Shown: one piece after another, positions 8,186-13,766 of the stretch
How the letters are laid out: every line of letters starts with the position of its first letter
Numbering within the stretch: position 1 is the stretch's first letter
Notes under the pieces: generated by a model
The model's database searches: none
Told to the model about the DNA's origin: nothing
The model's input: the letters and a program-made list of their open reading frames with translations, nothing else
Made by a program: the position numbers and the translations under genes
DNA from: Fusobacteriota bacterium
GTDB taxonomy: Bacteria > Fusobacteriota > Fusobacteriia > Fusobacteriales > Fusobacteriaceae
DNA: 13,766 nt
Direction: 5' to 3'
Assembly: GCA_003973585.1 (NCBI GenBank)
Contig: QNYN01000199.1
Location: 1 to 13,766, forward strand

Positions 8186-9281
8186 TTTCTCCCTCAACAT
8201 TATTTTCAATAGACGATTCTTCATCTTCTAATAAGTCTTCATAAGTTTTAATATCTACTCTCATTCCAGTTAATTTTGCAGCTAATCTTGCATTTTGTCC
8301 AGCTTTACCAATTGCTAATGATAATTGGTCTTTATGAACAATAACTCTAGCAGTTTCACCATCATCTAAGATTTCTACAGAGACTACTTGAGCAGGGCTA
8401 AGTGCAGCTTTAACAAATTCTTTTTTGTCTTCTTTCCATTCGATGATATCTATTTTTTCACCATTTAGTTCATCTACAATATTTCTAATTCTAAGTCCCT
8501 TTTGCCCAATACAAGCACCAACAGTATCTATATCTTTGTTTTCAGAATATACTGCTACTTTAGCTCTTGATCCAGCTTCTCTAACAACAGACTTTAATTC
8601 GATAATTCCCTCTTCTATCTCAGGAACTTCTAATTCAAATAATTTTTTAAGAAAATCATCGTGTTTTCTTGAAATTATTATCTTTGGATATTTATTAGTC
8701 TTTTCAACTTCAGCAACATATACTTTTATCCTGTCACCAACAACATATCTATCTGCTGGAGATTGCTCTTGAATTGTTAATACTGCTTCTTTTGAATCGA
8801 ATTCAATATGAATATTTCTTTTTTCATCGATTCTTCTAATAATTCCATTTAACATTTGATGTTCATATGCTTTGAAATTATCATATAAATGTTGTCTTTC
8901 AGCCTCACGAACTTTTTGAATTACAATTTGTTTACCATTTTGAATTGCATTTCTTTTGAATTCTTCACAATTTTCTTCAATTTCGACAATATCACCAAGT
9001 TTTGATCTTTTCTTTCCAGGTATTTTTTGAGCTTCAGAAAGTTCAATTTCTAATTCATCATCTTCAACTTCTTCAACTACAGTTTTAGGAACAGCTATAA
9101 CTATTTTAGCTTTCTTTTCATCGATCCTTACTGATAAATTGTCATATTCTCCATAGTTTTTCTTGTATGCAGCTAAGATAGCTTGCTCTATTGTTTCGAT
9201 TAGTTCTTCTTTACTAATCCCTTTTTCTTTTTCTAATTCATCTAGTGCTTCTAAGAAAATCTTAAAATCTTTTTTAGTCAC
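8178..9281 (-). CDS. nusA: NusA, transcription termination/antitermination factor
   Basis: NusA binds RNA polymerase and nascent RNA and modulates pausing, termination and antitermination. The 367 residues give the short form found in Firmicutes-like bacteria, without the acidic C-terminal repeats of enterobacteria. The N-terminal polymerase-binding domain covers about 1-130. An S1 domain follows at about 140-205 (SPADRYVVGDRIKVYVAEV), then KH1 with IGQKGLRIRNI (258-268) and KH2 with AIGKAGQNARLAAKLTG (323-339). Translation starts at GTG (9279-9281) with AGGAGG six bases upstream. The gene is 31 bases after rimP, and its end overlaps the start of the YlxR-YlxQ fusion. Confidence 0.96.
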   Translation of the reverse strand: MTKKDFKIFLEALDELEKEKGISKEELIETIEQAILAAYKKNYGEYDNLSVRIDEKKAKIVIAVPKTVVEEVEDDELEIELSEAQKIPGKKRSKLGDIVEIEENCEEFKRNAIQNGKQIVIQKVREAERQHLYDNFKAYEHQMLNGIIRRIDEKRNIHIEFDSKEAVLTIQEQSPADRYVVGDRIKVYVAEVEKTNKYPKIIISRKHDDFLKKLFELEVPEIEEGIIELKSVVREAGSRAKVAVYSENKDIDTVGACIGQKGLRIRNIVDELNGEKIDIIEWKEDKKEFVKAALSPAQVVSVEILDDGETARVIVHKDQLSLAIGKAGQNARLAAKLTGMRVDIKTYEDLLEDEESSIENNVEGENE

Positions 9282-9312
9282 TTTTGACCTCCTACTTTTC
9301 TTTAATTAAATC

Positions 9313-9780
9313 TTAAAATTCAAAAACAATGTTTGCCTTTTTAACTTCATCAAAAGGAATTTCCAAAGTTTTTTCACCAACATTTAAAAATATTACTGAG
9401 TTTTCAAATTTTTCTAATATTCCAGTCCAATTTCGAGAATCATCAATTTTATGTTTTAATATAACTTTGATTTTTTCCCCTGAAAATCTTGTGAAGTCTT
9501 TTTCTTTTTTTAGTGGTCTTTCTAGCCCAGGAGAAGATATTTCTAAGAAAAACTTATCTTCAATTAATAAGTCAACATCTTCTGATATGCTATTACTAAC
9601 AGTAGCACATTCATCTAAAGAGATCTCACCATCGATTTTTTCAAGATAAATCCTCAAAAACCAATATGCACCATCTTGAAGATATTCCATATCAACTAAC
9701 TCTAACTCCATAGGTTCAATTACAGGAAAAAGTAATGATTCAACTTTTTTTAACAGTTCTTCATTTTTTTGTTTTGCCAT
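9313..9780 (-). CDS. rimP: RimP, 30S ribosome maturation factor
   Basis: RimP assists assembly of the 30S subunit, particularly early binding of proteins near the central pseudoknot. The 155-residue length is typical. The N-terminal domain contains VIEPMELELVDMEYLQDGA, and the family motif LEISSPGLERPL lies near residues 80-91. A C-terminal SH3-like domain follows (IKVILKHKI to ANIVFEF). The ATG (9778-9780) has GAGGTG (9786-9791) five bases upstream. It is the first gene of the long minus-strand block, behind a good promoter and a structured leader, as is usual for rimP at the head of the nusA-infB operon. Confidence 0.94.
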   Translation of the reverse strand: MAKQKNEELLKKVESLLFPVIEPMELELVDMEYLQDGAYWFLRIYLEKIDGEISLDECATVSNSISEDVDLLIEDKFFLEISSPGLERPLKKEKDFTRFSGEKIKVILKHKIDDSRNWTGILEKFENSVIFLNVGEKTLEIPFDEVKKANIVFEF

Positions 9781-9857
9781 TTTTTCACCTCACTTCTAAA
9801 AGACTAGGGAGAGAACCTCTCAGCCCTCTCCCTCCTTTTCATATTATTTAATTCTTC
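9781..9857 (-). promoter_or_regulatory. Structured leader of the rimP-nusA-infB operon
   Basis: The predicted transcript has about 77 untranslated bases. They contain a purine-rich, G+C-rich block that can pair in two exclusive ways on the minus strand: AGGGAGAG (9833-9826) with CTCTCCCT (9813-9806) around a 12-base loop, or GAGAG (9821-9817) with CTCTC (9813-9809) around GTT. The longer stem is followed by AGTCTTTT, a weak U-tract, so a leaky attenuator is possible. It does not match a riboswitch I can name. Confidence 0.45.
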
Positions 9858-9864
9858 ATACATC

Positions 9865-9893
9865 AGTTTACCATAATTTATAGATAATAGCAA
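9865..9893 (-). promoter_or_regulatory. Promoter of the rimP operon (sigma-70 type)
   Basis: Read on the minus strand, TTGCTA (9893-9888) is followed by a 17-base spacer and TAAACT (9870-9865). TGG directly before the -10 makes it an extended -10 (TGGTAAACT). Transcription would start near 9858. It is the best promoter match in the gap and is correctly placed for rimP. Confidence 0.7.
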
Positions 9894-9912
9894 GATTTAT
9901 AGAAGTTATTTA

Positions 9913-9942
9913 TTTACTTTTTTTCTTTTTTTATGATATTAT
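9913..9942 (+). promoter_or_regulatory. Promoter of uraA (extended -10 type)
   Basis: TTTACT (9913-9918) is followed by an 18-base, T-rich spacer and TATTAT (9937-9942), with TGA immediately before it giving an extended -10 (TGATATTAT). The start would fall near 9949, leaving about 62 bases of leader before the uraA ATG. A second candidate, TTGAAT at 9949-9954, lacks a convincing -10. Confidence 0.5.
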
Positions 9943-9955
9943 AACAGTTGAATTT

Positions 9956-9984
9956 GTGAAAATATTAGTTAATGTTATTTTCAC
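9956..9984 (+). promoter_or_regulatory. Perfect 9-base dyad in the uraA leader
   Basis: GTGAAAATA (9956-9964) and its exact complement TATTTTCAC (9976-9984) flank an 11-base centre. The dyad lies between the predicted start site and the ribosome site GGAGG (10000-10004). It could be an operator or an RNA hairpin. It does not look like the PyrR-binding loop known from Bacillus pyrimidine genes. Confidence 0.45.
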
Positions 9985-10011
9985 TTAAATTATTTATTTG
10001 GAGGAAAGAAA

Positions 10012-11235
10012 ATGCATAAAATTACAGGAAAAACTAAATATTTGTTGGGATTACAACATGTATTAGCTATGTTTGGTGCTACAGTTTTAGTACCATTTTT
10101 AACAGGATTAAATCCGTCAATTGCACTTTTAGCAGCAGGTGGAGGGACATTATTATTTCATTTTTGCACAAAAAAAATAGTTCCAGTATTTTTAGGATCT
10201 AGTTTTGCATTTATAGGAGCTATTTCTTTAGTTTTAAAACATGATGGAATAGGTGCTGTAAAGGCTGGTGTTATATCAGCAGGAGCAATATACATATTAA
10301 TGTCACTAGTAATTATAATTTTTGGTGTTGACAAAGTTAAATCATTTTTTCCACCTATAGTTGTAGGTCCTATTATAATGGTAATAGGTCTTAGGATGAG
10401 TCCAGTTGCCTTAGGAATGGTAGGATATAACAATGGAACATTTGAATTAAAGGGATTAATTATTGCATTAGCAGTTATAACTACAATGGTAACGATTTCT
10501 GTTTTAGAAAAGTCTTTTTTTAAATTAGTACCTATCCTTATTTCAGTAATTGTAGGTTATGTACTAGCAATTATATTTGGATTAGTAGATTTTACTCCAA
10601 TTGCAAATGCTAAATGGATTGGATTTACAGATAGTGCTCTAAAAGATCTTACTACTATGCCTAATTTTTCGTGGTCATCTGTTATTGCAATAGCTCCTAT
10701 TGCCTTAGTAGTATTTATTGAGCACATTGGAGATATAACTACTAATGGAGCTGTAGTTGGAAAAAACTTTTTTGATGAGCCAGGAATACATAGAACGATT
10801 TTAGGGGATGGAATAGCTACAGTTTTTGCAGGATTTATAGGTGGACCTGCTAATACAACTTATGGAGAAAATACAGGGGTATTAGCAGTAACAAAGGTAT
10901 ACGATCCAGCTGTTTTAAGAATAGCAGCAGTTTATGCAATTATACTGTCATGCATAGGAAAATTTGGAGCTGTTCTTCAAACTATACCAACTTCTGTTAT
11001 GGGAGGAGTATCAATTATCCTATTTGGAATGATTTCAAGTGTAGGAGTAAGAACATTGATTGAAGCTAAATTAGATTTTGCTCATTCAAGAAACTTAATA
11101 ATTGCATCTCTTATCTTTGTTTTAGGAATAGCAATTAGCAATGTAGTTATTTGGGAGACAATTTCATTATCAGGATTAGCAGTAGCAGCTATTGTAGGAG
11201 TAACATTAAATAAAATTTTACCTCAAAATATATAA
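10012..11235 (+). CDS. uraA: Uracil permease (UraA-like, NCS2 family)
   Basis: This 407-residue membrane protein should import uracil together with protons for pyrimidine salvage. It resembles UraA from end to end: LGLQHVLAMFGATVLVPFL at the start, then LGSSFAFIGAI (61-71) in the segment that lines the substrate site. The two glutamates that bind uracil in UraA are present as E237 in FIEHIGD and E286 in NTTYGENTGV. Hydrophobic segments cover nearly the whole protein, in line with the 14-segment NCS2 fold. GGAGG (10000-10004) is seven bases before the ATG. It is divergent from rimP and is closed by its own terminator, so it is a single-gene unit. Xanthine permeases are related, but these motifs favour uracil. 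Confidence 0.9.
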   Translation: MHKITGKTKYLLGLQHVLAMFGATVLVPFLTGLNPSIALLAAGGGTLLFHFCTKKIVPVFLGSSFAFIGAISLVLKHDGIGAVKAGVISAGAIYILMSLVIIIFGVDKVKSFFPPIVVGPIIMVIGLRMSPVALGMVGYNNGTFELKGLIIALAVITTMVTISVLEKSFFKLVPILISVIVGYVLAIIFGLVDFTPIANAKWIGFTDSALKDLTTMPNFSWSSVIAIAPIALVVFIEHIGDITTNGAVVGKNFFDEPGIHRTILGDGIATVFAGFIGGPANTTYGENTGVLAVTKVYDPAVLRIAAVYAIILSCIGKFGAVLQTIPTSVMGGVSIILFGMISSVGVRTLIEAKLDFAHSRNLIIASLIFVLGIAISNVVIWETISLSGLAVAAIVGVTLNKILPQNI

Positions 11236-11257
11236 TTATTTATGAAAAATAAAGATT

Positions 11258-11286
11258 TAGGTAGCCATTGGTTACCTATTTTTTTT
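11258..11286 (+). terminator. Rho-independent terminator of uraA
   Basis: TAGGTAGCC (11258-11266) pairs with GGTTACCTA (11270-11278) around an ATT loop, with one G-U pair, and is followed by eight T (11279-11286). It lies 22 bases after the uraA stop. Confidence 0.93.
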
Positions 11287-11307
11287 AAGTGTAAATTAAA
11301 TTTAGTA

Positions 11308-11335
11308 TTGACATATAAAAAAAATAGTATATACT
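11308..11335 (+). promoter_or_regulatory. Upstream promoter P1 of the NSS transporter
   Basis: A perfect TTGACA (11308-11313) stands 16 bases before TATACT (11330-11335). The -10 is part of a perfect 10-base palindrome, AGTATATACT (11326-11335), which could be an operator. Transcription would start near 11342, about 125 bases before the coding start. Confidence 0.65.
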
Positions 11336-11390
11336 TCTAGTAAAACTTTGCAGAATTTTATTAATTTTTGAGAATTTTAAAAAAATAACA

Positions 11391-11418
11391 TTGACGAATT
11401 AAGAATTTTCTGTATAAT
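11391..11418 (+). promoter_or_regulatory. Downstream promoter P2 of the NSS transporter
   Basis: TTGACG (11391-11396) is followed after 16 bases by a consensus TATAAT (11413-11418), preceded by TG. The start would be near 11425, giving a leader of about 40 bases. This is the strongest promoter match in the window. The octamer AGAATTTT occurs in its spacer (11402-11409) and twice upstream (11352-11359, 11371-11378). Confidence 0.8.
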
Positions 11419-11466
11419 ATAAGAACAGAAAGAATAAATACAAATCAAGAAAAGGATGTGATATGA

Positions 11467-12996
11467 ATGAGTACAGAAGAAAACAGAGGACAGTGGGGAT
11501 CACGTTCAGGATTTATCCTGGCAGCTATTGGATCAGCTATTGGATTAGGAAACATTTGGAGATTTCCTTATGTAGCAGCAAGTAATGGTGGAGGAGCATT
11601 TTTAATTCCTTACCTAGTAGCATTATTTACAGCAGGAATTCCATTATTAATTTTAGAATTTGCAATGGGACACAAGATTAGATCAAGTGCACCAGGAGTA
11701 TTTGCCAAATTAAACAGAAAATATGAAGCTATTGGATGGTTTCAAACTTTAATTGCGTTCTTTATAACAACATATTATGTAGTTATTATTGCATGGTCGT
11801 TTAGTTATATGTTCTTCGCATTTACAGGTGCTTGGGGATCTGATCCAAAGGCTTTCTTATTTGGGGATTATCTTAACTTAACTGATGCTCCATTACACTT
11901 AGGAGGACTTAACTTAAAAGTTGCAGTTCCGTTATTATTAGTTTGGGCAATTAACTACGGTGTTCTTAGAATGGGTGTAAAAGATGGGTTAGAAAAAGCA
12001 AACAAAGTATTTATGCCGTTATTAATCGTTGCATTATTAGTTATTGTAGTTAGAGGAGTTACTTTACCAGGAGCTATGGATGGATTAGATTATTTCTTCT
12101 CACCTGACTTTAGTAAACTTTCAGATCCTAATGTTTGGTTAGCAGCTTATGGACAAATCTTTTTCTCATTAAGTATTTGTTTTGCAATCATGTATGCATA
12201 TGCAAGTTACTTACCAAAGAAATCTGATATTGTAAACAATGCATTTATGACAGGTTTAGGAAACTGTAGTTTTAGTTTAATTTCTGGAATCGGAGTTTTC
12301 TCTATCTTAGGATTTATGGCACATACACAAGGTGTAAGTGTAGCAGAAGTATCAACAGCAGGTGTTGGATTAGCATTTATCGTATTCCCAGAAGCAATTA
12401 ACCAATTACCTGGAATGAATGGATTAATAGGTGCTGTATTCTTTATTACGCTAATTTTTGCTGGATTATCTTCATCAATGTCTATCATGGAAGCAGTTGT
12501 AGCAGCCATTGCAGATAAATTTAATGTAACAAGAACACAAGCATTAAACAGATTTGCAATCACTTCTGGAATCTTATCATTATTAGTAGCTACTGATGGT
12601 GGATTATATGTTTTAGATATCGTTGACTATGCTACAAACCAATATGGAATAGTAATAGCAGGTATATTAGAATTATTAGTATTAGGATGGTTATTTAACC
12701 TTGAAAGTGTTAGAAAATATGTAAATGAATTATCAGATTTCCCAGTTGGAAAATGGTGGATCTATGCAATAAAAGCAACATCTTTCATCCTTATGATAAT
12801 TTTAGCTCTTAAAATAAAAGGTGAAATTGTATCTCCATATGAGGGGTATTCTTGGACAGCATTAGCAGTTTATGGATTAGGAGTTATGGTAATTATAACA
12901 GCTGGATCATTTATACTTAGTAATAAAAAAGCTTCAGATGAATTCGAAAAGAATATTTATAGTGGAACTTTAGATGATATAAAAGTGGAAGATTAA
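11467..12996 (+). CDS. Sodium-dependent amino-acid transporter, NSS (SNF/LeuT) family
   Basis: The 509-residue protein is a sodium-coupled symporter of the LeuT fold, most likely for an amino acid. The first segment reads GSRSGFILAAIGSAIGLGNI and continues WRFPY, matching the unwound TM1 of LeuT; N29 corresponds to a sodium-binding asparagine and R32 to the gate arginine. NGGGAFLIPY (40-49) follows as in LeuT. AGLSSSMSIMEAVVAAIADK fits TM8, whose small hydroxyl residues bind the second sodium. About twelve hydrophobic segments are visible. The ATG at 11467 has AAAGGA about ten bases upstream; a nearby ATG at 11463 is out of frame. It is followed after 33 bases by a MetS-like small subunit, pointing to the MetP-type subgroup (methionine and alanine import in Corynebacterium). 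Substrate is not certain. Confidence 0.93.
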   Translation: MSTEENRGQWGSRSGFILAAIGSAIGLGNIWRFPYVAASNGGGAFLIPYLVALFTAGIPLLILEFAMGHKIRSSAPGVFAKLNRKYEAIGWFQTLIAFFITTYYVVIIAWSFSYMFFAFTGAWGSDPKAFLFGDYLNLTDAPLHLGGLNLKVAVPLLLVWAINYGVLRMGVKDGLEKANKVFMPLLIVALLVIVVRGVTLPGAMDGLDYFFSPDFSKLSDPNVWLAAYGQIFFSLSICFAIMYAYASYLPKKSDIVNNAFMTGLGNCSFSLISGIGVFSILGFMAHTQGVSVAEVSTAGVGLAFIVFPEAINQLPGMNGLIGAVFFITLIFAGLSSSMSIMEAVVAAIADKFNVTRTQALNRFAITSGILSLLVATDGGLYVLDIVDYATNQYGIVIAGILELLVLGWLFNLESVRKYVNELSDFPVGKWWIYAIKATSFILMIILALKIKGEIVSPYEGYSWTALAVYGLGVMVIITAGSFILSNKKASDEFEKNIYSGTLDDIKVED

Positions 12997-13029
12997 TTAC
13001 AAAAATAAAAAAATTAGGAGGTACATATT

Positions 13030-13131
13030 ATGAGTACTGGTGCTATTATAGTTGCAATTTGTAGTGGAATACTTTTATGGGGTGGATTTGGGATCTGTTT
13101 AAAAATCGCTATGAAACCTGAAAATAAATAA
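13030..13131 (+). CDS. Small membrane subunit of NSS transporter (MetS-like), 33 residues
   Basis: A 33-codon gene, easily missed, begins at ATG 13030 with a full-strength AGGAGGT (13016-13022) seven bases upstream. The peptide starts MSTGAIIVAICSGILLWGGF and ends in a short basic/polar tail, MKPENK. It therefore has one membrane segment (about residues 5-24) with conserved-looking GG and W residues. MetS-type subunits are single-span peptides encoded right behind NSS transporter genes and needed for MetP function in Corynebacterium. Size, position, single helix and tail all fit. It shares the transporter's mRNA and is followed after about ten bases by the terminator. I do not assign the symbol metS because the substrate is unproven. 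Confidence 0.85.
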   Translation: MSTGAIIVAICSGILLWGGFGICLKIAMKPENK

Positions 13132-13141
13132 ATTTAAACTT

Positions 13142-13175
13142 AAAAAGGAACTTCTAAATTAGGAGTTCCTTTTTT
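13142..13175. terminator. Bidirectional terminator between the NSS operon and the ABC-F gene
   Basis: AGGAACTTCT (13146-13155) pairs with AGGAGTTCCT (13161-13170) around AAATT with one G-U pair. The stem can extend through AAAA (13142-13145) and the following T-run. Plus-strand transcripts end in six T (13170-13175); read on the minus strand the hairpin is followed by TTTTT. It lies between two convergent genes and can serve both. Confidence 0.9.
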
Positions 13176-13189
13176 GTTTTAAAATTTTT

Positions 13190-13766
13190 TTATATTATTT
13201 TAGTAGTCCAATCTTCTACATTCCATACTTCAGTCACAATATCCATATAGAAATCAGGCTCATGACTTACCATAAATATTGTTCCTTTAAATTCAATTAA
13301 TGCCCTCTTAAGTTCATTTTTTGCATCGATATCCAAATGATTTGTAGGTTCATCTAAAACTAAAAAGTTGATTTCTCTATTCATAATTTTAGCTAATCTC
13401 ACCTTAGCATTTTCCCCACCGGATAAAGCTCTCATCCTTGTTCCTATATGATCTTTAGTCAGACCACATCTAGCAAGAGCAGATCTTACTTCACCATTTG
13501 TATATGAAGGAAATTCATCCCAAAATTCATCTAATGCAGTTTTACTACTTTCACTTTCTTCTTGTTTAAAATATCCAACTTCTAAAAATTGTCCTTTTTC
13601 TATTTCACCAGAAACTCTAGTATTAGCCCCTCCCTCTGAATCTTTAGTTATCCCCCGGCTTCGTGGTGTCATTAAAAATAACGCATCATTTAAAATATTG
13701 CGATCTTTTGTTTTTGATTTTTTCATTTCACCCAATGCCTGCTCAAAAGATTCTAAAAATTTATTT
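13190..13766 (-). CDS. ABC-F family ATPase, C-terminal part, Walker A missing, probably rearranged
   Basis: The frame is open from the right edge to a TAA at 13190-13192, about 191 codons. The C-terminal half is a clear ABC-F nucleotide-binding domain: Q-loop region LEVGYFKQEE, signature LSGGENAKVRLAKIM (about 13414-13428 for LSGGE), Walker B with FLVLDEPTNHLDI (DEPTNHLD at 13331-13354) and a switch histidine in MVSHE. ABC-F proteins act on ribosomes in translation or antibiotic protection. Oddly, no GxxxxGK[ST] Walker A is present. The segment that should carry it reads LFLMTPRSRGITKDSEGG and comes from a stretch (13625-13672) with 26 G/C in 48 bases against a strongly AT-rich background. 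The polar sequence before it (FLESFEQALGEMKKSKTKD) could be the inter-domain linker. A degraded or recombined gene is likely. The TTG at 13733-13735 is not needed as a start, since the frame runs past the edge. Confidence 0.75.
   Translation of the reverse strand, partial: NKFLESFEQALGEMKKSKTKDRNILNDALFLMTPRSRGITKDSEGGANTRVSGEIEKGQFLEVGYFKQEESESSKTALDEFWDEFPSYTNGEVRSALARCGLTKDHIGTRMRALSGGENAKVRLAKIMNREINFLVLDEPTNHLDIDAKNELKRALIEFKGTIFMVSHEPDFYMDIVTEVWNVEDWTTKII

Noticed and set aside
8186..8224. Longer start for the YlxR-YlxQ gene
   Set aside because: The 13 extra codons would overlap nusA by 47 bases, have no ribosome site, and add residues before the usual YlxR start, whereas the ATG at 8185 has GAGGGAG close upstream.
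9804..9842. Twelve-codon frame with several AGG arginine codons in the rimP leader, a possible leader peptide
   Set aside because: It has no ribosome site, and the AGG codons are a by-product of the purine-rich hairpin sequence. Kept only as a remote possibility.
9949..10011. PyrR-type or other known riboswitch in the uraA leader
   Set aside because: The leader is too short and AT-rich, and none of the conserved loop sequences I know for PyrR binding or purine riboswitches is present.
1..13766. CRISPR arrays, tRNA or rRNA genes, insertion sequences with transposase, phage genes
   Set aside because: No regularly spaced repeats, cloverleaf-like segments or transposase/phage proteins were seen on either strand.

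Overview
The window is AT-rich chromosomal DNA from a low-G+C bacterium. The AT-biased codon use, the strong AGGAGG-type ribosome sites and the gene order rimP-nusA-ylxR/ylxQ-infB-rbfA-recJ-tig-clpP-clpX-lon suggest a member of the Fusobacteriota (Fusobacterium or Cetobacterium type). That assignment rests on remembered gene order and protein style; no 16S gene or database search supports it.

Bases 1 to about 9860 are one long minus-strand block, read from right to left. A good promoter (about 9865-9893) and a structured leader precede rimP, nusA, a fused ylxR-ylxQ gene, infB, rbfA and recJ, all packed with gaps from overlap to 31 bases. The trigger factor gene tig follows after 60 bases. After a further 162-base gap, which holds a folded repeat-like element, come clpP, clpX and the first 25 codons of lon. 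The block joins ribosome maturation (RimP, RbfA), transcription elongation (NusA), translation initiation (IF-2), nascent-chain folding (trigger factor) and protein degradation (ClpXP, Lon), with the RecJ exonuclease in the middle.

Bases 9781-10011 form a divergent control region. To its right on the plus strand are a uracil permease gene (uraA) with its own extended -10 promoter, a dyad in the leader and a strong terminator, then a sodium-dependent amino-acid transporter of the NSS family with two tandem promoters. Directly after it is a 33-residue membrane peptide that looks like the MetS-type small subunit of such transporters. A bidirectional terminator separates this pair from the convergent last gene.

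The last gene (13190 to the right edge, minus strand) is the C-terminal part of an ABC-F ATPase. Its reading frame is open, but where the Walker A motif of the last ATPase domain should lie it has a short G+C-rich stretch of unlike composition, so the gene looks rearranged.

Most of the window is conserved housekeeping DNA. I see no clear new multi-gene system. The best leads are the three-way-junction element at 2060-2110, the altered ABC-F gene, the YlxR-YlxQ fusion, the small transporter subunit and the rimP leader.
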